From: Mesorhizobium waimense | GTDB lineage: Bacteria; Pseudomonadota; Alphaproteobacteria; Rhizobiales; Rhizobiaceae | Assembly (NCBI RefSeq): GCF_003601975.1 | Contig: NZ_QZWZ01000007.1 | Span: forward strand, 124,001 to 188,000 | Direction of reading: 5' to 3' | DNA length: 64,000 nucleotides | Shown here: positions 16,923 to 26,257 of the stretch, in pieces | How the letters are laid out: each line of letters opens with the position of its first letter | Position numbering within the stretch: position 1 is the first letter of the stretch | Translations under genes and position numbers: made by a program | The notes under the pieces: model-generated | Told to the model about the DNA's origin: nothing | Databases searched by the model: none | What the model saw: only the letters and a program-made list of their open reading frames with translations

Positions 16923-17402
16923 TCAGATCGTCTTCACAAAGTCCGCAAGCTGGTCGAGCACCGTGCCCCAGCCATCGTAAAAACCCATCTCTTCGTGGTT
17001 CTTGCGCGTCGCCTCGTCCCGGTGGATGGCGGTCGCGGTGTAGCGCGTCGCCTTGCCCTCCGGCTGCAAGGATATCACTGCGGTGATGAAAGGCTTGCCC
17101 GAAGGCCGGTAGCCGGGCAGCAGCGCATCGGTCCACACCAGCCGCTCGTTCGGCACGATCTCGAGATAGCAGCAATGGCGGTCGTTGACTTCCTTGCCGT
17201 CAGGCGACTGCATGCGCGTCCTGAAAAGTCCGCCGGGCCGAAGGTCGATCTCGCAGTCGGTGATGACCCATGGCTTCGGCGTGAACCATTGCTTGACGTG
17301 CTGCGGCTGTGTCCAGGCGGTCCACAACAATTCGCGCGGCGCATCGACAACGCGCTCCAGCATGAGGTCCAGTCTCGGGTCCAGCTTGAACGGATAGCTC
17401 AC
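16923..17402 (-). CDS. SRPBCC (AHSA1/START-like) domain protein
   Basis: This protein of about 159 residues has the AHSA1-type SRPBCC fold: [26 protein letters not shown] near the start, given here by its core [12 protein letters not shown], then PGGLFRTRM and [10 protein letters not shown] strands and a C-terminal helix with [13 protein letters not shown]. The GTG at 17402 overlaps the stop of the ArsR gene (GTGA) and GGAGAA precedes it. ArsR/AHSA1 gene pairs are very common; the fold binds hydrophobic ligands but the substrate is unknown. Confidence 0.85.
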   Translation of the reverse strand: MSYPFKLDPRLDLMLERVVDAPRELLWTAWTQPQHVKQWFTPKPWVITDCEIDLRPGGLFRTRMQSPDGKEVNDRHCCYLEIVPNERLVWTDALLPGYRPSGKPFITAVISLQPEGKATRYTATAIHRDEATRKNHEEMGFYDGWGTVLDQLADFVKTI

Positions 17403-17752
17403 TTTTCTTTCTCCTTGAGGGTCATGACATAGGCGTCGAACTGGTCGAGGCGGCGCTCCCACAGCGTGCGCTGCTCGGATAGCCAGTTTTCAACCAGCTT
17501 CAGCGGTTCGGGCGAAAGCCGGTAGGTCCGGACGCGGCCGGCCTTTTCCGAATGCACCAGCCCGCTCCCTTCCAGCACCTTGAGGTGCTCGATGAAGGAG
17601 GGCAGGGCCATGTCGAAGGGCTCGGCAAGCTCGCTGACCGAGGCCGGGCTCCGGTTCAGCCGCTCCATCACAAGGCGGCGCGTCGGATCGGCGAGCGCGC
17701 GGAAAATGCCGTCGATCGGTGGCGAGCTGGGGCTGGCGATTTGCAGGCTCAT
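17399..17752 (-). CDS. ArsR family transcriptional regulator
   Basis: This 117-residue winged-helix protein includes [38 protein letters not shown] (recognition helix) and [16 protein letters not shown] (wing). It has no cysteine metal site of the ArsR/SmtB type, as is usual for regulators paired with SRPBCC genes. It precedes and overlaps the SRPBCC gene by four bases, so the pair is one operon, probably autoregulated. Confidence 0.88.
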   Translation of the reverse strand: MSLQIASPSSPPIDGIFRALADPTRRLVMERLNRSPASVSELAEPFDMALPSFIEHLKVLEGSGLVHSEKAGRVRTYRLSPEPLKLVENWLSEQRTLWERRLDQFDAYVMTLKEKEK

Positions 17753-17930
17753 GACCTCTTCTTTCCGGCGTGTATCGCGCCGCCACAGGCGTTTCGCAAA
17801 ATTACTTAGGTAAAAACCTTAGTGTTGGCAAGTCCGAAATTCGAAGGCGTGGGCAAAGCCGTTGGCAAAGCGGGCAGGGCGGGCCTAGCCTGCCGCCAGA
17901 TTCGTAATCCATCAGTTCGAGGGTTCTGCT

Positions 17931-18287
17931 TTGACGATCACCATGTACGGCATCACCAACTGCGACACGATCAAGAAGGCGCGCGTCTGGCTGGAGCGGC
18001 ATGATGTTGCCTACCGCTTTCATGACTACCGAGCCGAAGGGCTGGAGGCGGACCGGCTCAATGGCTGGGTGGGCAAGGTCGGCTGGGAAGTCCTGCTGAA
18101 CAAGGCAAGCACGACGTTCCGCGAACTGGCGGACAACGAAAAACAATCGCTCGACGAGAAGAGGGCCAAGGCGCTGATGCTGGCCAAGCCGACGATGATC
18201 AAGCGGCCGGTGCTGGAGGTTGGCGACCGCATTCTCGTAGGGTTCAAGGCGGATGTTTATCAGGCGGCGGTGGGTAGGGTGCCCTAA
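17931..18287 (+). CDS. ArsC/Spx family protein (YffB-like)
   Basis: This 118-residue thioredoxin-fold protein has the N-terminal MYGITNCDTIKKARVWL with one active-site cysteine in TNCDT, WEVLLNKASTTFREL in the middle and KRPVLEVGDRILVGF near the end. That is the layout of YffB/arsenate-reductase-like proteins, which may be glutathione-linked thiol reductases rather than true arsenate reductases. TTG 17931 has GAGGG upstream; ATG 17943 is the alternative start. The gene stands alone. Confidence 0.85.
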   Translation: MTITMYGITNCDTIKKARVWLERHDVAYRFHDYRAEGLEADRLNGWVGKVGWEVLLNKASTTFRELADNEKQSLDEKRAKALMLAKPTMIKRPVLEVGDRILVGFKADVYQAAVGRVP

Positions 18288-18357
18288 GCCCGCTCTCACT
18301 TCGTCGTCCTAGTGGTTGGGATCTATCGCTTGGTACCCGATCGTGAGCGGCGCGATG

Positions 18358-18369
18358 TCTGACGTCAGA
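18358..18369. promoter_or_regulatory. 12-bp palindrome at the start of the metallo-hydrolase gene
   Basis: TCTGACGTCAGA is a perfect palindrome that runs into the ATG at 18369. It could be an operator, but no regulator gene is adjacent. Confidence 0.3.
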
Positions 18370-19298
18370 TGGCCGCAAATGTTATATCTATCGATCCGTC
18401 CCTTGATCGAAGAAGGATCGCACCGGTGGATGACTGGAGAATCGGGGATATTTGGGTAACCAGAATTCTGGAGATGTGCGACCCTCTGCGGACGCCATCG
18501 GAATGGTTCCCCGACTGCACCGATGAAGCACTCGAACCGCATCTTCATTGGCTCACGCCCAGATCGATATCGCCGGCAACCGGTCGGATTATTCTTCCCA
18601 TCCAGAGTTTTCTGGTTCGTACCGGACGCCACACCATTCTGGTCGACGGTTGCGTCGGCAACGACAAGACGATCGCAGACTTCCCGCATTGGCATCGCCG
18701 CAATGACGGCACCTTTTTGAAGCGGCTGGCAAATGCCGGTGTTGCTCCCGAGCAGATCGACTATGTGCTGTGCACCCATCTTCACGTCGACCATTGCGGC
18801 TGGAACACACGATTGGTGGACGGACGTTGGATACCGACATTCCCCAACGCCCGCTACATCATGGCGCGGCGCGAGTACGAGGCCGCACAGGCGGCCTCCG
18901 GCGATGCCACACGGACCTATGAGGACAATGTACTGCCAATCGTCGAGGCTGGTCGGGCTGTGCTTGTCGATATGGACCATGAACTCGATGACGAAGTGTG
19001 GCTGGAGCCGACCCCGGGCCACACCCTGGGGCACGTAGCCATCGGACTGAGATCTCAGGGCGTAGGGGCAGTGTTTTCCGGCGATCTCATGCATTGGCCG
19101 ATGCAGTGCATTTACCCCGACTGGAACTTTCGGTACGACACGGACCCTGACCAGGCACGTCGGACGCGGTGGGCATTCCTGGAGGCTTGCTCGGACAATG
19201 GCCGCATCGTCATGACGTCGCATTTTCCCTTGCCGTCGGTGGGAACTATCTCGCGACGCCACTCATCATTCTGGTTCGATGATTATCAGCCGCGGTAA
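18369..19298 (+). CDS. MBL-fold metallo-hydrolase
   Basis: This 309-residue protein has the metallo-beta-lactamase signature HLHVDHCGWNT around residue 137, which gives the HxHxDH zinc ligands. Further ligands are the His in TPGHTLGHVAIG, the Asp in VFSGDLMHWP and the His in MTSHFPLPS. There is no signal peptide. The layout resembles methyl-parathion-hydrolase- and lactonase-like enzymes, so a lactone or ester substrate is possible. ATG 18369 has no strong ribosome binding site. Downstream, 19299-19436 holds nothing I can identify. Confidence 0.85.
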   Translation: MAANVISIDPSLDRRRIAPVDDWRIGDIWVTRILEMCDPLRTPSEWFPDCTDEALEPHLHWLTPRSISPATGRIILPIQSFLVRTGRHTILVDGCVGNDKTIADFPHWHRRNDGTFLKRLANAGVAPEQIDYVLCTHLHVDHCGWNTRLVDGRWIPTFPNARYIMARREYEAAQAASGDATRTYEDNVLPIVEAGRAVLVDMDHELDDEVWLEPTPGHTLGHVAIGLRSQGVGAVFSGDLMHWPMQCIYPDWNFRYDTDPDQARRTRWAFLEACSDNGRIVMTSHFPLPSVGTISRRHSSFWFDDYQPR

Positions 19299-19436
19299 TC
19301 GCCGAGGACGCCGACCACGCCAACCCGAACGGCGGGGACGATCGCGCCCGGCTGCTCGGCATGTCCGACGCGCGAACCGCCAGAAGGCCGCCTGGAGGCT
19401 CAGCGAACGCCAGGCTGGCGCTCGCTATGGCGTGCA

Positions 19437-19458
19437 TCAAGCCCGAGGATGACGAAGT
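19437..19458. repeat. Remnant end of a dispersed repeat, inside a coding region
   Basis: The sequence CAAGCCCGAGGATGACGAAG matches the right end of the repeat at 35257-35416 (CAAGCCCAAGGATGACGAAG) with one change. On the minus strand it encodes the last residues of the DUF488 protein. Confidence 0.5.
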
Positions 19459-19799
19459 AGGTACCCCGCCAGCGCCACCGCATTGTTGTGCGCCTCATCA
19501 TGCGCACCAAACAGCAGCGTCACCCGACCCTTGTCGAGCAAGGCGCGCAGTTTCGCTACCACGTCCTCATTCCCATCAAGCTCGGCGCCATATCGCTTCT
19601 GGAACTCTGTCCAGCGCGCCGGCTCATGCCCGAACCATTTGCGTAGTTCGTCGCTCGGCGCGATCTCCTTCAGCCAAAGCGTCAGCGCCGCGTCCTTCTT
19701 GGCAACTCCGCGTGGCCAGACGCGGTCTACCAGCACCCGCTGGCCGTCGCTCTTCTCTGGCGCTTCGTAAATGCGCTTGACCGCGATATCGAAGGCCAT
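19437..19799 (-). CDS. DUF488 family protein (YeaO-like)
   Basis: This 120-residue protein has the DUF488 core: IAVKRIYEAP, GQRVLVDRVWPRGVAKKDA, WLKEIAPSDELRKWFGH and VTLLFGAHDEAHNNA. No biochemical role is established for the family. The last residues, LLRHPRA, are encoded by a fragment of an intergenic repeat, so the natural C-terminus has probably been replaced. It lies 24 bp downstream of the aminopeptidase gene on the same strand and is probably co-transcribed with it. Confidence 0.85.
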   Translation of the reverse strand: MAFDIAVKRIYEAPEKSDGQRVLVDRVWPRGVAKKDAALTLWLKEIAPSDELRKWFGHEPARWTEFQKRYGAELDGNEDVVAKLRALLDKGRVTLLFGAHDEAHNNAVALAGYLLRHPRA

Positions 19800-19823
19800 G
19801 GCAACCTCCGCAGTGCGATCCGC

Positions 19824-21080
19824 TCAGGCCCATTCGCCCTTGCGCATCACCGGCACGCGGCTGCCGTCCTTGCCGACGCCGTCTATGTCGATCTTGTCCG
19901 AGCCGATCATCCAGTCGATGTGGATGAAACTCTTGTTGCCGCCGCGCTGGGCGATCTCGTCCTGGCTGAGCGAGGCGCCGTCGACGAAGCATTTCGAATA
20001 GCATTGCCCGAGCGCAATGTGGCAGGCGGCGTTCTCGTCGAACAGCGTGTTGAAGAACAACAGGCCGCTCGCCGAGATCGGCGAGGAATGCGGAACCAGC
20101 GCCACTTCGCCGAGACGGCGCGCGCCCTCGTCGGTGTCGAGCACCTTCTTCAGCACGTCTTCGCCCTTCGAGGCCTTGGCCTCGACGATCCTGCCCTCCT
20201 CGAAGCGCACCGAGATCTCGTCGATCAGCGTGCCCTGGTAGGACAGCGGTTTGGTCGAGGAGACGTGGCCCGAGACGCGCCTTGCATGCGGCGTGGTGAA
20301 CACCTCTTCGGTCGGGATGTTCGGGTTGCAGGTGACGCCGTTCTTGGCGGTCGAGGCGCCGCCCATCCATTCATGGCCGTCGGCCAGTCCGACGGTGAGG
20401 TCAGTGCCCGGCCCGGTGAAATGCAGCGCATGGAAATCATGGCCGTTCAACCATTCGGTGCGGCTGCGCAAGGCCGCATTGTGCGCCGTCCAGTTGCCGA
20501 TCGGGTCTTCCACGTCGACGCGCGAGGCGGCGAAGATGGCGTCGGCGAGTTTTACCACCGCGACGTCGTCGGCGTCATCGGGAAACACCTGCTTGGCCCA
20601 GGCGAGATCGGGATAGGCAACGATGTTCCAGTTGATGTCGAAGCCGGTGATCTTCTCCAACGCCGGCTGGTAGGCCATCGAATTCGCCTTGTTGGCCCGC
20701 GCTACCTTCGAAGGATCCTGCGCCGACAAAAGCGACGGGTCCTCGCCGCGCACGGCGAGCCGCGCCGCGTTGCCGGCGAAGGCCTTGGCCATGCCTTCAT
20801 AGAGCCAGCCGGTTGCGCGGTCGAAACCGGCATCGGCGCCGTAGCGGAAGCGCGCCAGCGTGATTTCGTCGTCGTTGAAGATCGGCGTCACCAGCCCGGC
20901 GCCGGCCTTGTAGGCATGCTCGACGATGCGCCGCGTCAAGGGCAGGGCCGCGATCGACGAGGTCAGCACCAGGTCCTGTCCAGGCTGCAACTGCAGCCCG
21001 ACCTTGATGGCGACCTCGGCCAGCCTGTCGAGCTTCACCGGGTCGATCGTTGCGGAAACGCCGCGCGAATGTGTGGTCAT
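19824..21080 (-). CDS. M29 family aminopeptidase
   Basis: This 418-residue protein has the M29 (AmpS/AmpT, thermophilic aminopeptidase) metal-binding elements: NIPTEEVFTTP with the Glu ligands, the HVSSTKPL region, FDENAACHIALGQ and FIHIDWMIGS near the end. The family holds a two-metal site and releases N-terminal amino acids from peptides. ATG 21080 is chosen because the open frame upstream of it is the shadow of the LysR gene. No signal peptide is seen, so it is cytoplasmic. Confidence 0.88.
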   Translation of the reverse strand: MTTHSRGVSATIDPVKLDRLAEVAIKVGLQLQPGQDLVLTSSIAALPLTRRIVEHAYKAGAGLVTPIFNDDEITLARFRYGADAGFDRATGWLYEGMAKAFAGNAARLAVRGEDPSLLSAQDPSKVARANKANSMAYQPALEKITGFDINWNIVAYPDLAWAKQVFPDDADDVAVVKLADAIFAASRVDVEDPIGNWTAHNAALRSRTEWLNGHDFHALHFTGPGTDLTVGLADGHEWMGGASTAKNGVTCNPNIPTEEVFTTPHARRVSGHVSSTKPLSYQGTLIDEISVRFEEGRIVEAKASKGEDVLKKVLDTDEGARRLGEVALVPHSSPISASGLLFFNTLFDENAACHIALGQCYSKCFVDGASLSQDEIAQRGGNKSFIHIDWMIGSDKIDIDGVGKDGSRVPVMRKGEWA

Positions 21081-21163
21081 GATCCTGCCTGCCGTGATGT
21101 GGGGTCTGATCCATACATAGACCGCTGCCGCCATCCTTTCCACCGCATTGCGGTGGACCAGGC

Positions 21164-22078
21164 TCAGGCCGCGCTGTCGAGCGACTGGAATTGCGCCATC
21201 GTCGCCTCGATCTCTTCGCGGATCCAGGCCTTGAAATCGCGCACCTTGCGGCTTTCGGCCTTGGTTGCCGAGGTCACCATCCAATAACCCAGCCCGCTCT
21301 CGGCGCGCACGCCGAAGGGCGCCACCAGCCTTCCGTCGGTGAGAGCGTCGGCCGTCAGCAATTGCCAGGCCAGCATAACGCCATGGCCGGCGATCGCCGA
21401 TTCCAGGCAAAGCATCGGGTCGGTGAAGCGCGCGCCCTTGAGGAAGGTCACAGGCTCGACGCCCGCCGCTTCGAACCAGCTGTCCCAATTGATCATCGAC
21501 CGCTCGTCGGTGATCGCGCAGGTCTGCGCCAGATCCTCAATCGAGCTGAGCTTGGCCGCGATCGACGGCGCGCAGACCGGGAAGACCTCCTGCGCCAGCA
21601 GCAGTTCCGCGCGCACGCCCGGCCATTTGCCGTCACCCATCCGAATGCCGATGTCGATGTCGGAATGGTCGAGATCGGCGATCCGACCCGAAGCGTCGAT
21701 GCGCAGCAGCACTTTCGGATGCCGGGCAAAATGCCGCGACAGCCTGGGCAGCAGCCATTTCGAGGCAAAGGCCGGCGCAACCGAAACCACCAGCGTGCAC
21801 TGGCTCGCCTCGTCGGCCAGCGCCACTGCCTGGGCAAGCTCGCGGAAGCCCGTACCCAGTCGGGCCGTAAAGACAGCCCCGAACTCCGTTGGAACCAGTC
21901 CGCCCGGTGTCCGTTCGAACAGCGTCTGGCCGAGCTGCTTTTCGGTGCGCTTGATCTGCTGGCTGACGGCGCTGACGGAAACGTTGAGCTCGGAAGCCGC
22001 CGCAGCGAGCGATCCCAGCCGAGCGACAGTTTCCACGGCGCGCAGGCCATTCAGATGGACGCGGTTGAGCAGAACCAT
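21164..22078 (-). CDS. LysR family transcriptional regulator (GcvA-like)
   Basis: This 304-residue protein has an N-terminal HTH (LRAVETVARLGSLAAAASELNVSVSAVSQQI, given by its core SLAAAASELNVSVSAVSQQI) and a C-terminal periplasmic-binding-like effector domain. It is of the GcvA type, which often lies divergent from a small DUF1127-like gene in rhizobia, as here at 22176. The 97-bp shared region is AT-rich and has CAATTG-centred symmetry but no sure operator. Confidence 0.88.
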   Translation of the reverse strand: MVLLNRVHLNGLRAVETVARLGSLAAAASELNVSVSAVSQQIKRTEKQLGQTLFERTPGGLVPTEFGAVFTARLGTGFRELAQAVALADEASQCTLVVSVAPAFASKWLLPRLSRHFARHPKVLLRIDASGRIADLDHSDIDIGIRMGDGKWPGVRAELLLAQEVFPVCAPSIAAKLSSIEDLAQTCAITDERSMINWDSWFEAAGVEPVTFLKGARFTDPMLCLESAIAGHGVMLAWQLLTADALTDGRLVAPFGVRAESGLGYWMVTSATKAESRKVRDFKAWIREEIEATMAQFQSLDSAA

Positions 22079-22175
22079 GAAGTTTTTCTAAACTGAAATG
22101 GCCGAAATCTCAATTGAAATACCGGGTAGAAAGGCAGATTTTATGGAGGCAAGCCAGACGTTGGAGGCAAAGACG

Positions 22176-22379
22176 ATGAAGATTTTATCATTGCTAAAAG
22201 TCTTTTCCGTTTCCGGTACAGGGCAAAACCCGCGCCATGACGAGATCGCCCGCTGGGTTATCGACCCGTTGTCGCACCCGGTGCTCGACACCATGTCGGA
22301 GCGTGAACTGGGCGACGTGCCGTTCCGCCTGACAGCGCGGCGCACGGCCTACGAGACGGTGACGGCAGGCTGCGGCTAA
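22176..22379 (+). CDS. DUF1127-like small protein
   Basis: This small protein of about 67 residues has the segment WVIDPLSHPVLDTMSERELGDVPF, of which DPLSHP and MSERELGDVPF are typical of DUF1127-like proteins of rhizobia. DUF1127 proteins are short, basic and linked to stress and RNA or phosphate control in some alphaproteobacteria. ATG 22176 has GGAGG 8 bases upstream, so it is preferred over 22098 and 22143. It is divergent from the LysR gene, which may control it. The sequence 22380-22491 has no clear gene. Confidence 0.65.
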   Translation: MKILSLLKVFSVSGTGQNPRHDEIARWVIDPLSHPVLDTMSERELGDVPFRLTARRTAYETVTAGCG

Positions 22380-22500
22380 AGCCTTCGTGGTGGATGCGTG
22401 GGCCAAACGGCTGGCGGCCGCTTACCGTTAGCAGTCTGCGGTCGCGCTGGCCCAAGGCAAGCAGATTGTCTCACCGGCGCATGCACCTATTGTGCCTGCA

Positions 22501-23653
22501 ATGAAAATCGCTTCGCCCTTGCGCCTCGCCATCGCCGGCATGCTTGCGCTTGCTGTCGCCATGGGCATCGGCCGTTTCGTCTACACGCCGATCCTGCCCG
22601 GCATGATGGACGAGCTTGGCCTGACGCCGGCGGATGCCGGCTGGATCGCGTCCGCCAACTATCTTGGCTACCTCGTCGGCGCGCTGGCTGCGGCCGGCGG
22701 CTGGGCGCATGGGCGCGAGCGCCTGCTGATGCTGTCGAGCCTCGCCGCCAGCACCGTGCTTGCCGGGCTGATGGGGTTCAGCGAAACCATGGCCGCTTTC
22801 CTTGTCATCCGCCTTCTTGCCGGTCTCGCCAGCGCCTTCGTCATGGTGTTCATGTCGAGCATCGTCTTCAGCCATCTCATCCGGGCCGACCGCCACGATC
22901 TGCAGGCCCTGCATTTCGGCGGTGTCGGCTTGGGCATCGCGGCCTCCTCGGCGCTGATGGCGGTTCTCGTCACCGACCATGCCGGCTGGGCGGCGGGCTG
23001 GCTATGGTCGGCGGTACTCCGCTTGCGGGCTGGTGGTCGTCGCCTGGCTGGTCGGCTCTACTTCTACCGCCAATGGCGTCGCCGGTCGCGAGCCGCCGCT
23101 GCCGAAGGACAGGCCGCTGCTGAAGATGATCGTCGCTTATGGCCTGTTCGGTTTCGGCTATGTGGTGACGGCAACGTTCCTGGTCGCCATCGTCCGCCAG
23201 GGCGGCGGCGGGCGCGTCTTCGAGGCAGCGGTCTGGATGGTCACCGGCCTTGCCGGTCTTCCCTCGCTCTGGCTCTGGCAGAAGGTTGCTGCAAGGGTTG
23301 GCCTTTACGCGGCCTACGCTCTGGCCTGCCTCGTCGAGGTGGTCGGCGTCACCGCCAGTGTCGCCGTCGGCGGCCATGCCGGGCCGCTGCTGGCCGGCGT
23401 TCTGTTCGGCGGCACCTTCATAGCTCTCACCGCGCTCGGCCTGCAGACGGCAAGACAACTGGTTCCCCAGGCGCCTCGCCGTGTCCTGGCGATGATGACT
23501 GCCGCCTTCGGCATTGGCCAGATCATCGGCCCGATCGCCGCTGGCCTGCTCGCCCAGGCCTCCGGCAATTACGTGCTCGCTTCGATCATGGCGGCCCTCA
23601 TCCTTTTGGCGTCCGGTTTGATTGCGTGGTCGGCTGCGCCAAAATCGCCATGA
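22501..23653 (+). pseudogene. MFS transporter (YbfB/YjiJ-like), broken by a frameshift
   Basis: The first half (22501 to about 23018) encodes a YbfB/YjiJ-type start, AMGIGRFVYTPILPGMMDELGL, given by MGIGRFVYTPILPGMM, with about six membrane segments. The second half continues in the +1 frame from about 23020 to 23653 with LVVVAWLVG, GFGYVVTATFLVAIV and GQIIGPIAAGLLA. One extra C in the run at 23019-23020 would explain the shift. Removing it joins the halves as a normal 12-segment transporter of about 384 residues. As written, translation would run on in the wrong frame to 23715 and the product would not work. A sequencing error is possible. Confidence 0.75.
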
Positions 23654-23774
23654 TTTGTGGGCTTGCTCGGTGCCGGGCATCGGGCACGGGCATTTTCTTT
23701 CCCCCTAATGTGTGAACTTATGCCCGCTGACAGCAACCTCGCTGATTTGCGATTCGACCGAGGAACCCGCCACA

Positions 23775-25034
23775 GTGTTCGTATCCTTTTTCCCGCAGCC
23801 GAAGCTCTTTTTCACCTCGGCTGCCGTCTGGAGCCTTGCCGCGATCCTGTTCTGGTTCTTCGGTGGCGAGCAAGTTGGCGCCATGCTTGGCCTGCCACCT
23901 GCTGCCGCCGGTGCTCCGCCCATCATCGGCATCGCCGTGCTCTGGTCCAAGCCATTCCTATGGTTCTACATCTACTTCGTACTTTGTGTCGCTGCCTTCT
24001 ACGCCTTCTGGGCCTGGTATTCTCCGCATCCCTGGCAGAACTGGTCGATCCTGATGACGGCCGTCATCCTGTTCTTCATCTATTTCAACGTTCAGGTCAG
24101 CGTCGCGGTCAATGCCTGGTATGGCCCATTCTTCGACTACGTGCAGGGACTGATGTCGGGTACGGGAAAGTCGACCGATAGCGAGTTCTATCTCGGATTG
24201 GCCGATTTTTCGTGGCTGGCGCTGGTCGGTATGAATGTGCAGGTGGTCAATGCCTTCATCGTCAGCCACTGGATCTTCCGCTGGCGCACGGCGATGAACA
24301 ACTATTTCGTCGAGAATTGGAGCAGGCTGCGCCACATCGAAGGTGCCTCACAACGTATCCAGGAAGATACGATGCGGTTCTCGCAGATCATGGAGGATCT
24401 GGGTTCCAGCTTCGTCCAGTCGATCATGACCTTGATCGCCTTCCTGCCGGTCATGATCCAGTTGCAGGCCCACATCACTGAGTTGCCGATTGTCGGAGCA
24501 GTCCCCCAGCCGCTTGTTGTCGCAGCACTTGCCTGGTGTCTGTTCGGAACGATTTCAGTGATGGTTGCGGGTCTGAAGTTGCCGGGATTGCAGTTCCGCA
24601 ACCAGCGCGTCGAGGCCGCCTATCGCAAGGAACTTGTCTACGGCGAGGATTATGCCGACAGGGCTCAGCCGGCGACCACCGCCGAGCTGTTCGCCAATGT
24701 TCGTCACAACTACTTCAGGCTCTATTTCCACTACATCTATTTCAATGTGGTCCGGTACACCTACCTGCAGGCCGACAACATCTTCTCCCTGCTGATCCTC
24801 GGCCCCTCGCTCGTGGCGCACAAGATTACCTTCGGAGCCCTGAACCAGATATCGAACGCATTCGGCAAGGTGACGGGGTCGCTGCAGTTCCTGCTCAGCT
24901 CGTGGTCGACCATCGTCGAGCTTCAGTCGGTGCACAAGCGACTGCGTGCCTTCGAAGCGACGCTGGAAGGCGAACCGCTGCCTGAAATCGATCAGCGCTA
25001 CCTTGAACGTCAGGGCGCAGAAGACCCGGCCTGA
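23775..25034 (+). CDS. bacA: Peptide antibiotic transporter BacA/SbmA
   Basis: This 419-residue inner-membrane protein matches the SbmA/BacA family. Its N-terminus is MFVSFFPQPKLFF. It has WYGPFFDYVQ, WRTAMNNYFVENWSRLRHIEG, given by TAMNNYFVENW, the QRIQEDTMRF motif and the C-terminal LLSSWSTIVELQSVHKRL, given by LLSSWSTIVEL. GTG 23775 has GAGGA upstream and gives the family length. BacA imports peptides, including host antimicrobial NCR peptides in legume symbionts, and affects very-long-chain fatty acid lipid A in rhizobia. The gene is monocistronic, with a hairpin after the stop. Confidence 0.88.
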   Translation: MFVSFFPQPKLFFTSAAVWSLAAILFWFFGGEQVGAMLGLPPAAAGAPPIIGIAVLWSKPFLWFYIYFVLCVAAFYAFWAWYSPHPWQNWSILMTAVILFFIYFNVQVSVAVNAWYGPFFDYVQGLMSGTGKSTDSEFYLGLADFSWLALVGMNVQVVNAFIVSHWIFRWRTAMNNYFVENWSRLRHIEGASQRIQEDTMRFSQIMEDLGSSFVQSIMTLIAFLPVMIQLQAHITELPIVGAVPQPLVVAALAWCLFGTISVMVAGLKLPGLQFRNQRVEAAYRKELVYGEDYADRAQPATTAELFANVRHNYFRLYFHYIYFNVVRYTYLQADNIFSLLILGPSLVAHKITFGALNQISNAFGKVTGSLQFLLSSWSTIVELQSVHKRLRAFEATLEGEPLPEIDQRYLERQGAEDPA

Positions 25035-25056
25035 TCACATTTTGGTTAGGAGAAGC

Positions 25057-25077
25057 GTGGGCGGTTCAGCCGCCCAC
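25057..25077 (+). terminator. Hairpin after bacA
   Basis: GTGGGCGG (25057-25064) pairs with CCGCCCAC (25070-25077) around a 5-base loop. It lies between convergent genes and overlaps the last codons of the deacetylase gene. There is no long T tract. Confidence 0.4.
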
Positions 25078-26085
25078 CACCGCCTGTCTGTCGCCGGCGC
25101 GTTGCCGCGCGACATAGTCGCGAAAGCTGATGCATTCGACATCCGCTTTGACGCAGACGTCGCCGGCAAAGCGCTCCAGCGCATTCCAGTAGGCGCCGCC
25201 ATTCATCAGCGTGAAGTGGAAGCCGAGTTCCAGCGGGATACGCTTGCCCTGGTATTGCCTGTCGAAGGCGGCGCGGAACGCTTGATAGGTTCGGTCAGCG
25301 AATTCGCCCGCCATGCTCGGCCGCTCGAAGCCGCCGGAATGGCGGACATAGAGATTGTAGTCCATGGCGATCACCGGCCTTGCCTTCGGGCCCTCCGGTA
25401 TCTGCGGCAGCGAAAAACGCGTTATGCCGTTTCTCTCCGTTGGCTGGGCCGGGCCTTTCGAGACTCCGCTGGCGTCGAACTCGAAGCCGGCCGCGGGAAG
25501 TGCCTCGTAAAGCGCCTTGTTCGCTGACAGATAGGGCGCGCGAAAGCCGACCACCGCATGCCGCGCGAAAGCGCGCCAGCTTGATGGCTCGGGCGCAATG
25601 CCGTTGATCGAATAGGCATTCTCGAGGATGTGTTCGAACGAGCCGAACTCGGCGAGCCAGTCGGCCTTGCTCCAGCCCTTGCCGTCGAAATGACCGCAGC
25701 CATGGCTGCCTATGTCGTGGCCTTCCGAAGCGGCCAGCCCGATCTGCTCGAGCCGATCGGCCACGTCCTGCTTCGAGGCGGCAAAGCCGATATTCGATTT
25801 GCCGGCGCTCTTGCCCGGCGCAGTGTATTCCGTGCGCGTTTGTGGCGAGAGCAGGAAGACGCAGGACAGAAAATAGGTGAAATGCGCGCCGGTGCGCTCA
25901 GCCAGCGCCCGGCTGCGTTTCCATTGCGAAATGTCGCGGGCGCTGTCGAAGGAGATGATGATGACCTGCTTCGGCCTTGCCGGCGCCGCGGGCGGATCGG
26001 CGATAGCCGTGCCGGCCATTGCCAGCAAGGCAAGAGAAGACGCAACAACGCGGGACAGAAGGGGCATCGGCTCTGGTCTGGACAT
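25066..26085 (-). CDS. Exported polysaccharide deacetylase family protein
   Basis: This protein of about 339 residues has a signal peptide (VVASSLALLAMAGTAIA, cleavage near residue 24) and a NodB-like catalytic domain. The IIISFDSARDI segment supplies the base and metal Asp, HDIGSHGCGHFDG gives the HxxxH-type metal site, and VVGFRAPYLS has the conserved RxP block. The family removes acetyl groups from chitin, peptidoglycan or other glycans. ATG 26085 is the start of choice; ATG 26067 is possible. It is transcribed away from the 26258 gene. Confidence 0.8.
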   Translation of the reverse strand: MSRPEPMPLLSRVVASSLALLAMAGTAIADPPAAPARPKQVIIISFDSARDISQWKRSRALAERTGAHFTYFLSCVFLLSPQTRTEYTAPGKSAGKSNIGFAASKQDVADRLEQIGLAASEGHDIGSHGCGHFDGKGWSKADWLAEFGSFEHILENAYSINGIAPEPSSWRAFARHAVVGFRAPYLSANKALYEALPAAGFEFDASGVSKGPAQPTERNGITRFSLPQIPEGPKARPVIAMDYNLYVRHSGGFERPSMAGEFADRTYQAFRAAFDRQYQGKRIPLELGFHFTLMNGGAYWNALERFAGDVCVKADVECISFRDYVARQRAGDRQAVVGG

Positions 26086-26257
26086 CGGAAGGTTCGAGGA
26101 CCGGCTACCGGCGAAATGTGGCGCGGGTACGGTCACCTGCACGGGGCGTCTTTGCCGAGCCTGGACCTCTATCCGCCGATTTTCCTGCCAAGCCCCTTCC
26201 ATGCCGACAAAATTTCGCTAAAACGCGGGCTCAAGAAGCGCCCCGGCCGGGGCTGCA

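Noticed and set aside
23775..25034. bacA annotated from the earlier GTG-like start at 23712
   Set aside because: The 23775 start gives the family length and the conserved N-terminus; the upstream codons do not match the family.
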